Origin: BOG-932 sp965276835
GTDB lineage: Bacteria; Pseudomonadota; Alphaproteobacteria; BOG-932; Roseiterribacteraceae
Reading direction: 5' to 3'
Assembly: GCA_965276835.1 (NCBI GenBank)
Contig: OZ255631.1
Span: 4,030,001 to 4,094,000, forward strand
DNA: 64,000 nt
Made by a program: the position numbers and the translations under genes. Every line of letters begins with the position of its first letter. Positions within the stretch are counted from its first letter, which is position 1. This document shows positions 44,179 through 52,585 of the stretch, piece after piece. Below the pieces are notes generated by a model. The model ran no database searches, had not been told where the DNA came from, and worked only from the letters and a program-made list of their open reading frames with translations.

Positions 44179-45081
44179 CTAGTCCAGGTATCGCACGCCG
44201 GTCAGCTCTTCCGATATCTGCCACAGCCGTTCGGCGACGGCTTGATCCTTCGCCGCAGGGGTGCGATCGACCTTGGCCGGGTAGCCGCGCATCTCGGCAG
44301 GTCCGCCCGGGCCGATATAGTCGTTGCCCTCTATGCCGGGGGCTGTCGCCGCGTACAGTTGCGGCAGCGCGCCCATGGCCGCGGGCTGCGCGAAGATGTC
44401 GGTGGCCAGCCGCATCAGGAAACCGCCCTTTGGACTGGTGTTGGAATAGCCGGGGTGGGCCGCGACGGCTTTTGCCGAGCTACCGGCCTTGCGCAGACGG
44501 CGGTCCAGCTCGGCGGTAAACGAGAGCGCCGCCAGCTTGCTTTTGCCGTAGGCCTGCATGTCTTTATAGGGAATGGTCTCCGAATTCAGATCGGCGAGGT
44601 CCAGCCCCTTCACCATGCGGTGCGCCGTCGATGACGTGTTGACGATCCGTGCGTCTGGCGTCGCCATCAGCCGGTCGATCAGCAGACCCGTCAGGGCGAA
44701 ACTGCCCAGATGGTTGACGCCGAAATGCATCTCGAACCCGTCTCGGGTCTTGGATTGCGGCGCCAGGATCGCCGAGGCGTTGTTGATCAGCACATCCAGC
44801 CGGTCGAAACGGGCCTTGAATTGTTCGGCAAAGCGCCTCACCGACGCCAAGTCGGCTTGGTCCAGCGTCAAGGCATTGATCTTCGCGTTCGGCACCTGCC
44901 GAATAACCGCTTCGACAGTGTCGGCGCCCTTGGCCTCGTCGCGCGTGGCGACCACCAGATGGGCTCCCGCGCCTGCCAGAGCGACCGCAATCTCCAACCC
45001 CAGTCCACGATTGGCGCCGGTAACGACCGCCAATTTGCCCGTTTGCGGCGGTATATCCGCCGCCGTCCATTTTCGCGCCAT
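44179..45081 (-). CDS. short-chain dehydrogenase, retinol dehydrogenase/WWOX-like
   Basis: A 300-residue SDR. The cofactor loop is VVTGANRGLGLEIAVALA, NNASAIL is the structural motif, and the catalytic Ser-Tyr-Lys is in NTSSTAHR and YGKSKLAALSF; LDQADLASVRRFAEQF resembles light-dependent/retinol-type SDRs. The Tyr lies in MQAYGKSKLA. Substrate unknown. The ATG at 45081 has GGGAGGG upstream and is preferred to the earlier frame start at 45138. It converges on livF. Confidence 0.92.
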   Translation of the reverse strand: MARKWTAADIPPQTGKLAVVTGANRGLGLEIAVALAGAGAHLVVATRDEAKGADTVEAVIRQVPNAKINALTLDQADLASVRRFAEQFKARFDRLDVLINNASAILAPQSKTRDGFEMHFGVNHLGSFALTGLLIDRLMATPDARIVNTSSTAHRMVKGLDLADLNSETIPYKDMQAYGKSKLAALSFTAELDRRLRKAGSSAKAVAAHPGYSNTSPKGGFLMRLATDIFAQPAAMGALPQLYAATAPGIEGNDYIGPGGPAEMRGYPAKVDRTPAAKDQAVAERLWQISEELTGVRYLD

Positions 45082-45138
45082 CGATCCCTCCCGATTTTCT
45101 TGTTCTTCTACACGATTTCTAGGAGGTGGGCTGAACAT

Positions 45139-45173
45139 GAAAAGCCCGAGACACGCAGTGCGCTCCCGGGCTT
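45139..45173 (-). terminator. terminator of the DUF2852 gene
   Basis: On the minus strand AAGCCCG (45167-45173 complement) pairs with CGGGCTT (45142-45148 complement), followed by TTC (a TTTT run across the stem end). It lies about 20 bases past the DUF2852 stop. Confidence 0.65.
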
Positions 45174-45193
45174 AGGGATAGCCGCCTGACCTC

Positions 45194-45685
45194 TTAGTTC
45201 TGCGGCTGGACGTCCTGGGCCGGGGGCGCCGGCGGGCGGCGATTGGCCAGGAACTGGTCGAACTCGACCTTGTCCTTGGCGAAGCGCAGCTGATCCAGGA
45301 ATTCGCGGAATTCCCGTTCCTCATCTTCAAGCCGGCGCAGCGTCTCGGCGCGATATTCGTCGAAGGCGCGGTTGCCGCTGGTCGAGCGGGCATGATGGTC
45401 GCCGCGATGCTCCGCCATATGCTGTTCCCAACGGGCGCGCTTCGCCATCATCCGTTCCCGAAACCGCTCGCCCCATTCGCCACCGTGATGGTGTCCACAA
45501 CGCATTTTCCCACTCCATATAGAAAGGGCGAGCGCCGCAACGCCCACCGGCCAACAAAAAATAAATCCCAGGATCATCACCCCGATCAACGCCGGGTTGC
45601 CGTGCCAAAACATGTGCCCGTGCCAATGGTGGTGATCGTGTCCGTCATATCGACCGGCATAACCCGGTCTCGCAGCGATGTTCAT
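45194..45685 (-). CDS. DUF2852 family membrane protein with His-rich N-terminus
   Basis: A 163-residue protein. The N-terminus is rich in His (GHDHHHWHGHMFWHG, about 15-29), then one hydrophobic helix (IGVMILGFIFCWPVGVAALALSIW), a second His patch (CGHHHGG), and a charged helical C-terminus with FDEYRAETLRRLEDEEREFREFLDQLRFAKDKVEFDQF. The C-terminal block is the DUF2852 signature; function unknown. His clusters may bind metal. The ATG at 45685 is preferred; an ATG at 45703 would start inside the upstream palindrome. Confidence 0.88.
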   Translation of the reverse strand: MNIAARPGYAGRYDGHDHHHWHGHMFWHGNPALIGVMILGFIFCWPVGVAALALSIWSGKMRCGHHHGGEWGERFRERMMAKRARWEQHMAEHRGDHHARSTSGNRAFDEYRAETLRRLEDEEREFREFLDQLRFAKDKVEFDQFLANRRPPAPPAQDVQPQN

Positions 45686-45701
45686 ATCCTCGCCCCATGT
45701 C

Positions 45702-45749
45702 AATGTAAATCACATTTACATTAGTGGTCAGATCGCTGGCGCAAGTCAA
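45702..45749 (-). promoter_or_regulatory. promoter with perfect palindromic operator
   Basis: AATGTAAAT (45702-45710) and ATTTACATT (45714-45722) are perfect inverted arms around CAC. On the minus strand a -35 TTGACT (45749-45744) and -10 ACTAAT (45725-45720, 18-base spacer) precede it, so the palindrome covers the start of transcription, the usual place for a repressor. It controls the DUF2852 gene. The adjacent TetR protein or an unlinked regulator could bind it. Confidence 0.65.
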
Positions 45750-45773
45750 GAGAGGCCGTCGATAAAAAAGCTG

Positions 45774-46421
45774 TCAGGCCGGTTTGCTCAGCCCCAATCC
45801 CTGCAGATAGACCAGCACGCCCGCCTCCAGCAGGTCCTCCGGCGACATCGGCAGCGCCCGTTGAACGGCGTTGCGTCCGCCGAACAGCGAGGCGATGCCG
45901 TGCGACAGCGACCAGATATGGAGCGCGACCATCAGCGTGGGCGGCCGCTTACCGTCCGGCATCTTTGCGATCACCTGCTCGGCGGCGTTGCGCAGGATCG
46001 CGAAGGCGCGGTCGCTGGCCTCCCGCAATGCGGGCGTGGCGTTCAGCGGAATGCCGGCTTCGAACATCGCCGCGTAATAGCCGGGCTGCGTCCGGGCGAA
46101 ATTGAGATAGGCCTTGCCGATGTTGCTCAGCGCGGTCAGCGCGTCCGGCGTTCCCTGGTTCCAGGCGCGGGCCAGCTCAGCCTCGAAATGGCCGAACCCT
46201 AGTTGCGCCACATCGGCCAGCAGCTCCTCGCGATCCCTGAAATGGCGATAGGGCGCGGCGGGGCTGACCCCGGCCTGCCGCGCTGCCTCGGCGAAGGTGA
46301 AGCCTGACGATCCGTTCGCGGCGATCAAGGCAAGCGCGGCTTCGATCAGCGCTTCGCGCAGATTGCCATGATGATATCCCGCGCGGCCGTGGCTGCCGTG
46401 CTCATGCCGAGACCATTTCAT
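45774..46421 (-). CDS. TetR/AcrR family regulator, WHG-domain type
   Basis: A 215-residue repressor. The N-terminus YHHGNLREALIEAALALIAANG leads into the helix-turn-helix FTFAEAARQAGVSPAAPYRHFRDREELLADV. The C-terminal part (LNFARTQPGYYAAMFEAG, ALHIWSLSHGIASLFGG) matches the WHG ligand domain. A perfect palindrome lies just ahead of its start, suggesting self-repression. It precedes the DUF2852 gene on the same strand and is divergent from the binding-protein gene. Confidence 0.93.
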   Translation of the reverse strand: MKWSRHEHGSHGRAGYHHGNLREALIEAALALIAANGSSGFTFAEAARQAGVSPAAPYRHFRDREELLADVAQLGFGHFEAELARAWNQGTPDALTALSNIGKAYLNFARTQPGYYAAMFEAGIPLNATPALREASDRAFAILRNAAEQVIAKMPDGKRPPTLMVALHIWSLSHGIASLFGGRNAVQRALPMSPEDLLEAGVLVYLQGLGLSKPA

Positions 46422-46431
46422 TTATGCACCG

Positions 46432-46445
46432 TGTTCATGTGAACA
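46432..46445. promoter_or_regulatory. TetR operator candidate
   Basis: TGTTCA and TGAACA flank TG, a perfect 14-base palindrome, 11 bases upstream of the TetR start and about 100 bases ahead of the divergent binding-protein gene. Position and symmetry suit binding by the TetR dimer, with possible control of both genes. Confidence 0.6.
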
Positions 46446-46548
46446 GGTCTTACATCATTCGGAGGACGGTCACAGCCCCGATATTCTCTATCATCCTGTG
46501 CAGGAGGCTCTATTGTGGCCGGCAATGTGATCTAACCGGGATGTCATA

Positions 46549-47646
46549 ATGCGCGCCGCCTTGCTTGCTTCCGCCCTTTTCGTGCTGCCTGTCGCGGCTC
46601 ACGCCGATATCGAAGTCGCGATGGTCGCCTCGATGACCGGAACCGATGCCAGCCACGGCGAGCAACTGCGCGATGGGGCGTTGCAGGCGGTGGACGACCT
46701 GAACGCCGCCGGCGGCGTGTTAGGCCAGAAGCTCCATATCACGATTCACGATGACGCCTGCGACCCCAAACAGGCGGTCGCGGTCGCCAACCAGTTGGCG
46801 GCCAACCCGCCGGCGGTGGTGATCGGTCATTTCTGTTCCGGCTCGTCGATTCCGGCGTCCAGCGTTTATGCCGAGGAGGGAATCCTGGAGATCTCGCCCG
46901 GATCGACCAATCCCAAATTCACCGATAATGGCCATTGGAACGTATTCCGGACCTGCGGCCGCGACGACCAGCAGGGCGCGTTGGCCGGCAAGGTTCTGAT
47001 CAAAATGTTCCCGGGCAAGAAGATCGCCATCGTCGATGACCGGCAGACCTATAGCCAGGGCCTGGCCGACGAGACCCGCAAGGCGCTCAATGCCGGCGGC
47101 GTCAAGGAAGCGATGGACGATACCATCACACCCGGCGAGAAGGATTATTCGGCGTTGGTCGCCAAGCTGAAGCAGGCCGGCATCGACGTACTGTATTTCG
47201 CCGGTTACCAGGTCGAAGGCGGGGCAATTGTCCGCCAGATGCGGCAGCAAAATATGCAGACCGTCGTCATGGGTGGCGATGCGCTGGTTTCGCGCGACTT
47301 CTGGGCGATCACCGGTCCCGCCGGCGAAGGCACGCTGATGACCTTCGCCCCCGATCCGACGCACGATCCGAAAAATGCCGGCGTCATCGGCCGTATGAAG
47401 GCGGCGGGCCGCCAGACCGACGGCTACCCGCTATTTTCCTACGCCGCGGTCCAGGCGTGGGCCGAGGCGGCAACCAAGGCGGGGACCATCGACGCGCATA
47501 AGGTGGCGGAACAGCTTCACGCCATGACATTCGACACAACCCGCGGCGTTATCAAATTTGACGCCAAGGGCGATGTTCTGGGCGCCAATTATGTCGTTTA
47601 TCGCTGGCATGACGGCGGCTACGCGGAAATGGATCCGCAGCCCTGA
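46549..47646 (+). CDS. branched-chain amino acid-type ABC substrate-binding protein
   Basis: A 365-residue periplasmic protein with signal peptide (cleavage near AHA-D, residue 19). The mature start IEVAMVASMTGTDASHGEQLRDGALQAVDDLNAAGGVLGQKL and VIGHFCSGSSIPAS are LivK/LivJ-type. It has a Cys pair (CDPKQ and FCSG). It may serve livHMGF 2.4 kb upstream, or a different system, because three genes lie between. No ABC genes follow it. Confidence 0.93.
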   Translation: MRAALLASALFVLPVAAHADIEVAMVASMTGTDASHGEQLRDGALQAVDDLNAAGGVLGQKLHITIHDDACDPKQAVAVANQLAANPPAVVIGHFCSGSSIPASSVYAEEGILEISPGSTNPKFTDNGHWNVFRTCGRDDQQGALAGKVLIKMFPGKKIAIVDDRQTYSQGLADETRKALNAGGVKEAMDDTITPGEKDYSALVAKLKQAGIDVLYFAGYQVEGGAIVRQMRQQNMQTVVMGGDALVSRDFWAITGPAGEGTLMTFAPDPTHDPKNAGVIGRMKAAGRQTDGYPLFSYAAVQAWAEAATKAGTIDAHKVAEQLHAMTFDTTRGVIKFDAKGDVLGANYVVYRWHDGGYAEMDPQP

Positions 47647-47680
47647 CGAAATGTGCCGCGCTGTTGGATTGTGACGGCCG

Positions 47681-48343
47681 TCAGGCCAGCATCAGCAGCG
47701 CGGCCTTCAGCCAACGCTTAATCTCCGCGATTACTTTTTCCTGCGGGTAGCCGTTGTCCTGAAATGCGAATCGCAAAACCTGCGACGTGGCGGTCTCCGC
47801 AATGGCCAGCCGCAGGTCGAGATCCGGGTTTTCCGGATAGCCCAAGGTTCTTACGGCATAGGCCCGGGCCATCGAAATGGCTTTATCAGGCACGCTGTGA
47901 GCAAGACCGGCGAACGCCGGCGCCTGCATCCCGTCAATCCATAACGCTTTGAACCCAGGCTCCTCGTCGACGAACTGGACATAGATATCGATCGCGTGGT
48001 CGATAATCTCGCTCGGGTTTTCGTTGATCGGCCCGCTGAAATACGCTTGGTACCGGGCCTGCAACCGGGTCAGGCTGGCAACCGCAACCGCTTCGAAGAT
48101 CGCTTCCTTGCTTGGAAAAAACCGATATATCGAACTGAACGACGCGCCCGCCGCTTCTCCGATCTGAGCCATGGTGATGGACTCAAGCGGGACCGTGTCC
48201 GCCAGCACCGCGGTGGCCGACAGAATCCGCTCGACCTTGGTCTGGCTGCGGCCCTGGAGCGGGTTGCGGCGCACCGACACCTTGTCAGGTCCGGGCGACC
48301 GAAGGTTTGGCGCGAAGCTCGCGACGGCGGCCTTGTGTCCCAT
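47681..48343 (-). CDS. TetR family transcriptional regulator
   Basis: A 220-residue regulator. After a polar lead of about 33 residues, the helix-turn-helix is TKVERILSATAVLADTVPLESITMAQIGEAAGASFSSIYRFFPSKEAIFEAV. The ligand domain is unrelated by eye to the WHG type. The exact start is uncertain because the first 25-30 residues are outside the family core. It is convergent with the binding-protein gene and follows the nuclease gene on the same strand by 71 bases. Confidence 0.88.
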   Translation of the reverse strand: MGHKAAVASFAPNLRSPGPDKVSVRRNPLQGRSQTKVERILSATAVLADTVPLESITMAQIGEAAGASFSSIYRFFPSKEAIFEAVAVASLTRLQARYQAYFSGPINENPSEIIDHAIDIYVQFVDEEPGFKALWIDGMQAPAFAGLAHSVPDKAISMARAYAVRTLGYPENPDLDLRLAIAETATSQVLRFAFQDNGYPQEKVIAEIKRWLKAALLMLA

Positions 48344-48414
48344 ATCACGGCAGATGGGCTATCAGCCCCTGCTGAGTCAAGCGGCATAATCGCCGCACAC
48401 CCGGGTACCCTGGG

Positions 48415-49317
48415 TCAGGAACCCGCCAGCGCATGGTTGAGAACGGCCGCCAGCCTGATACCTGCCCGCGCCATCTGCACCCGGATGGTTTCGATCGCGT
48501 CGGTAACGTAATCCGGCGGCAATTCGTAACTGCCGTCCGCCTTTTTCGGCGGCAGCTTGCCATAGGCATGGTCCTTGGCAAGCGCGAATGTCTCTTGGGC
48601 CCAATCGGCCGGCGTGCCTGCGGCCATGTGATCGTAGGTCTTGCTTTGGCGGACGCCGTCGGCCAGATCGTCGGCAATCGCCTTGGGATCGTCGCCCAGA
48701 TTGTCGATGAAGTCCGAATCCCAATAATGCCGAAGCGTCCCCGGATCGGCGCCGCCGCCGACGACCTTCACAGCGTCGCCACCCTGGTTGTTGTCGTCGC
48801 TGACATACATCGGCTGATGCAGGTCGGCGACCAGGTTCAGCAGATATTTCAGCGCCAACAGTTTTTCAGCAGGTGCCGTGGCCTTGTCCGCCAGCTCTTT
48901 GGTGAACTGATCGATCTTGTCCAGACTGCACGCCGCCGGGCCGCGTGACGCGGGTGTGCCGGCCGGCAACGCCGGATGATGGTTGCAGGCGGCGTCGATG
49001 TCGGGATGACCCAACTCCAGCTTCAGCGAATGCCAGGTTTCGCGGTCGGCAAATTCCGCCTGTGTCTTGGCCTTGTCGAAATTGCGATAGGTCTCGGCCC
49101 AGATCGCCTCGCTGGCGATATCGTGCTTGGTCAGCGTATCGGTATCGGCCGCCAGCATCGCGTCCACCTTCTTCTTCACCGCCGGTTGCAGATAATGATC
49201 GGCGATCAGCGCGATGACGCGATGGCCCTCTTCGCCCCAGGCGCGCGCGCTCGGTGCATGCAGGCCGGCGCCGACCGCGGTGGCGGCAGACAGGACGATC
49301 AGATTCAAAGTTTTCAC
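48415..49317 (-). CDS. S1/P1 nuclease family protein
   Basis: A 300-residue secreted zinc nuclease. The signal peptide ends at ARA, exposing Trp27 of WGEEGHRVIALIAD, which must be the free N-terminus because its amine binds zinc. Other ligand regions are WHSLKLE, LVADLHQPMYVSDDNNQGGDAVKV and LRHYWDSDFID. The usual WAD motif reads WAE here (ASEAIWAETYR). The family degrades single-stranded DNA and RNA or 3' nucleotides, probably for phosphate or nucleoside scavenging. Confidence 0.93.
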   Translation of the reverse strand: MKTLNLIVLSAATAVGAGLHAPSARAWGEEGHRVIALIADHYLQPAVKKKVDAMLAADTDTLTKHDIASEAIWAETYRNFDKAKTQAEFADRETWHSLKLELGHPDIDAACNHHPALPAGTPASRGPAACSLDKIDQFTKELADKATAPAEKLLALKYLLNLVADLHQPMYVSDDNNQGGDAVKVVGGGADPGTLRHYWDSDFIDNLGDDPKAIADDLADGVRQSKTYDHMAAGTPADWAQETFALAKDHAYGKLPPKKADGSYELPPDYVTDAIETIRVQMARAGIRLAAVLNHALAGS

Positions 49318-49336
49318 GACTTCCCCTTTTTCGGAT

Positions 49337-50593
49337 TTATCGCATTTTCAGGATGACGACCGCGTCGCTCGCGGCCTCGCTGGCATGGCGGATCTTGGAC
49401 ACCTGGTCGGGGGTAACCGACGATGCCGTGTTGCCCCAACTTTGCCGGATAAAACTCACGATCTCCGCTATTTCTTCGTCGCGTAACAGCACACGGAACT
49501 GCGGCATGCGATAGGCGTCGGGCATCCCGGCCACGACGATGCGCGACGACCCGTTGAGCGCGATATTGATCAGCGACGACGGGTCGGCATCGGCCACTGT
49601 CGGGTTGCCGGTTAACGGCGCGATATAGGGCGCATGACCCTTGCCGTCCGGCAGATGGCAGGTGGCGCATTGCTGGCCATAGAGGCGCTGCCCCTCCGCA
49701 TGTGTGCTGTTCGTTGCCTCCACGGCATCGCCACCGTTGCCGGGCAACGATTTCAGATAGGTGGCGATTGCCGCCAGGTCGTCGTCCGACAGATACTGCG
49801 TGCTGTTATTGATCGCGTCGATCATCGTGCCGAAGGCGGTTGCGTGATCGTTGTGTCCGGTCTTCAGGAACTGCGCGACCTCCGCCCCGGACCAGCCGGC
49901 CAAGCCCGCCTTGGTCTCCCCGCGCAGGCTCGACGCGAACCAGTTATCCAGATTGCCGCCGGACAGATATTTACGGCTGCCCTGGTCCAGCGCCTTTTCC
50001 TGAAAGAAGATGCCGCGCGGCGTATGGCAACTGCCGCAATGGCCAAGGCCCTGCACCAGATAGGCGCCCCGGTTCCACGCGGCGTCGTGCGCCGGATCCG
50101 GCGTGTAACCGACCTTGTCGGTGAAGACTGCATCCCATAGCGCCAACGGCCAGCGCCAGTTCAGGGGCCGGGGAATTTCGGTCGGCTGGTTCTTGCGGCT
50201 GGCCGGCGTCACGCTCTCCATGAAGAACGCATAGAGCGCCCGCAGATCGTCGTCGCCGACCTTGGCATAGGATGGGTATGGCATCGCGGGATAGAGGCGA
50301 TGCCCGTCCTTGGCGATGCCGTGCCGCATCGCCGCCTCGAAATCTTCGAAGCTGTAATTGCCGATACCGGTTTCCTTATCCGGCGTGATGTTGGTGGTGT
50401 AGAGATCGCCCAGCGGCGTAGACATGCGCAGGCCGCCGGCGAAGGGCTTTTCGCCCGGCCCGGTATGGCACACCACGCAATCGCCGGCGCGCGCCAGATA
50501 TTCCCCCTTGGAAATCAGCTCGGGCGAGGATGCCGCAACGGACGTGCCCGCCGCGAGGCAAAAAACGGCAAGCAGGCTGACGGTTCGTAACAT
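49337..50593 (-). CDS. triheme cytochrome c (alcohol/gluconate dehydrogenase subunit type)
   Basis: A 418-residue exported cytochrome with three haem sites: CVVCH (39-43), CGSCH (186-190) and CATCH (309-313). Signal peptide 1-20. It resembles the membrane-bound cytochrome subunits that pass electrons from flavin or PQQ dehydrogenases to ubiquinol oxidase, with the typical GLRMSTPLGDLYTTNITPDKETGIG and PSYAKVGDDDLRALYAFF segments. No dehydrogenase gene is next to it; the upstream neighbour is an MFS transporter 14 bases away. The ATG at 50593 has GCGAGG upstream. Confidence 0.94.
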   Translation of the reverse strand: MLRTVSLLAVFCLAAGTSVAASSPELISKGEYLARAGDCVVCHTGPGEKPFAGGLRMSTPLGDLYTTNITPDKETGIGNYSFEDFEAAMRHGIAKDGHRLYPAMPYPSYAKVGDDDLRALYAFFMESVTPASRKNQPTEIPRPLNWRWPLALWDAVFTDKVGYTPDPAHDAAWNRGAYLVQGLGHCGSCHTPRGIFFQEKALDQGSRKYLSGGNLDNWFASSLRGETKAGLAGWSGAEVAQFLKTGHNDHATAFGTMIDAINNSTQYLSDDDLAAIATYLKSLPGNGGDAVEATNSTHAEGQRLYGQQCATCHLPDGKGHAPYIAPLTGNPTVADADPSSLINIALNGSSRIVVAGMPDAYRMPQFRVLLRDEEIAEIVSFIRQSWGNTASSVTPDQVSKIRHASEAASDAVVILKMR

Positions 50594-50607
50594 CGGACCT
50601 CGCTGAG

Positions 50608-51936
50608 TTATTCGGGGCGGACTTCGCCGGATACGACCTTCAGGTCGCGCCGCAGGTTCCGCGCGGCCAGGAAGAAATGCAGGCCGCCCCAGATCGCAAG
50701 AAGATTGGCCCCCGCCATACCGTATCCTACGGAGATGACGCCGACATAGGGGGCGGTCAAGTCGCTGATCCCGCCGGTGATCAGCGGCCCGACGCCGAAG
50801 CCCAGCAACGTGGTCAGCAGCAGCATGATGGCCGACAGCGTTGCCCGCATGCGCGGCATCACCAACGATTGGCACACGGCATAGCTGGCGCCGAACCAGG
50901 ACGTGCCGCACATCATCCAGACGCCGGTGATGCACAGCGCGATAACCGGATCGCGGATCGCGACCGCGCCGGCGGCCAACGGGAAACAGACAAAGGCCAT
51001 CGCCGAGGGAATCCAGACACGCCAGCGCTCGTCGCGCTGTGCCAGCCTGTCCGCCATGATGCCGACTGCGATCATGCCGACGCAGGCGATGGGATAGGTA
51101 GCGACGCTGATTTCCCAGCCTGCCGACTTGGGCGCCAGATGATCGACGCGCGTGAAGAACGGAAACATCCACATGCCGAAGGCATTGATCGCGATCGTCG
51201 TCAGCGTGACGCCGCCGATCGTGTGGAGCAGAGCGCGTTGCGACAGAATGAATTTGACGGTTTCGCGCACCGGCGGCGCTTCGCCCAAGGCATCGGCAAG
51301 GCCGTGGACGTTGAGCCGCTTGGGCTCGCGCACGGTCAGCAGCAGGATCGCCACGATCGCCAGCCCCGGCAGGCCGGCGGAGATCACGGCCGTGCGCCAG
51401 CCATAGGCGGCAACCAGGATGGCGCCGACCGTCATGCCGACGCCCGACCCGATCGGCGTGAACAGGTAATAGACCGCCAGCGCCCGCGCGCGTTCGCGCA
51501 ACGGAAACAGGTCCGAGATCATCGAGACCGCTGACGGCGTGGCGCCGGATTCCCCGGCCCCGACGACGAAACGGAGGGACAGCAGTTGCAGGAACCCGGT
51601 GGTGAAACCGCATAACGCGGTCGCGACGCTCCACACCGTAATGCAGATGGCGATGATATTGCGCCTGTTGCCACGGTCAGCGGCAATGCCCAGCGGAATG
51701 CCGGCCACTGCGAAAAACAGCGAGAAGGAAATTCCGGTCAGCAGACCCAGTTGCGTGTCGTTCAGCGAGAATTCGCGCTTGATCGGGTCCAGCATGACCG
51801 TGATCATCATCTTGTCGACCATGCTCAGCGTGGCCATAACGACCAGCAGGAACAGCGTCCAGTAACGCCAGGCAGGAACCGTGTCGGTGCGCGCGGCGGC
51901 GACTTCGCCGAAATGCACGTCGTTCAGTGCGTCCAT
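50608..51936 (-). CDS. MFS transporter, spinster-like
   Basis: A 442-residue inner-membrane transporter with 12 hydrophobic helices. MFS signatures are GIPLGIAADRGNRRNIIAI (loop 2-3) and RFVVGAGESGATPSAVSMISDLFPLRERARALAVYYLFTPIGSGVG, which is the spinster-type motif. Substrate unknown; an organic acid or sugar acid would suit the co-transcribed cytochrome, but this is inference. A 237-base gap separates it from the divergent small secreted protein gene. Confidence 0.93.
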   Translation of the reverse strand: MDALNDVHFGEVAAARTDTVPAWRYWTLFLLVVMATLSMVDKMMITVMLDPIKREFSLNDTQLGLLTGISFSLFFAVAGIPLGIAADRGNRRNIIAICITVWSVATALCGFTTGFLQLLSLRFVVGAGESGATPSAVSMISDLFPLRERARALAVYYLFTPIGSGVGMTVGAILVAAYGWRTAVISAGLPGLAIVAILLLTVREPKRLNVHGLADALGEAPPVRETVKFILSQRALLHTIGGVTLTTIAINAFGMWMFPFFTRVDHLAPKSAGWEISVATYPIACVGMIAVGIMADRLAQRDERWRVWIPSAMAFVCFPLAAGAVAIRDPVIALCITGVWMMCGTSWFGASYAVCQSLVMPRMRATLSAIMLLLTTLLGFGVGPLITGGISDLTAPYVGVISVGYGMAGANLLAIWGGLHFFLAARNLRRDLKVVSGEVRPE

Positions 51937-52173
51937 CGATTTCCCCGTTTTGCCGCGACAGTATCCGGTCCGATGCGCGGATGACAGAGGGCGATTCCGG
52001 CGTTATGTGAAGATATCATCGTTCGGCCCCGTCTTCGCCCCAATCCTGCCTCAACCCGATCCCAGATTTCTGTATTCGAGCATGTCCGCTGCCGTGTCAG
52101 CCGGACGCACTATGGAGCTTATCGCGGTTTAAACCGTTCATTCGGTACCCGAAATCGCGAACAGGAGAGATCG
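51937..52173. promoter_or_regulatory. divergent upstream region
   Basis: No gene is seen in these 237 bases. It should hold promoters for the MFS-cytochrome unit and the small secreted protein. I found no clear operator. Confidence 0.3.
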
Positions 52174-52455
52174 GTGAGTGTTAGGAAACGAAGTCTCGCA
52201 GTGGGAATCACCCTTTTGGCCGGCGGGCTGACAGCGGCCTCAGCTCTCGCTGGAACGTCTCTTTTTGCTTCGGAATCGAATGCCAAAAGCGTCTGCGGCC
52301 AGGGCAACGTCGTGTGGGCGGTGCTGGACAGCGGTCACTACTACAAGCCGGGTTCGCAAGGCTACGAGTGGGGCAAGAATCAATCCAAGGGCGCCTATAC
52401 CTGCGAAAAAGTCGCCCGGTCGCGCGGTTGGCATCTGGCAAAAACCATACAGTAG
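52174..52455 (+). CDS. small secreted protein, 93 aa
   Basis: The GTG start has AGGAGAG upstream. A signal peptide (residues 1-26 or 27, KRSLAVGITLLAGGLTAASALAG) is followed by a short mature part with two Cys (Cys41 in KSVCGQGN and Cys77 in AYTCEKVAR) that could pair in the periplasm, and an aromatic centre (GHYYKPGSQGYEWGK). No family recognised. Clear translation signals make it likely real. Confidence 0.7.
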   Translation: MSVRKRSLAVGITLLAGGLTAASALAGTSLFASESNAKSVCGQGNVVWAVLDSGHYYKPGSQGYEWGKNQSKGAYTCEKVARSRGWHLAKTIQ

Positions 52456-52585
52456 CGTATGATTGTTGCTGCACGGGCGCTAAAGTCCGCGCAGCGGCTC
52501 TTCAGGAACCGCTCGGCAGGCGATCCGAATCGATCGGTCCGCCGTCCGTAATTCGAACGAACGCGGCGAGTTCCAGGGGAGCATC

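Noticed and set aside
50594..51634. Extension of the cytochrome c gene over the MFS gene
   Set aside because: The extra residues are another frame of the transporter; the signal peptide starts at 50593.
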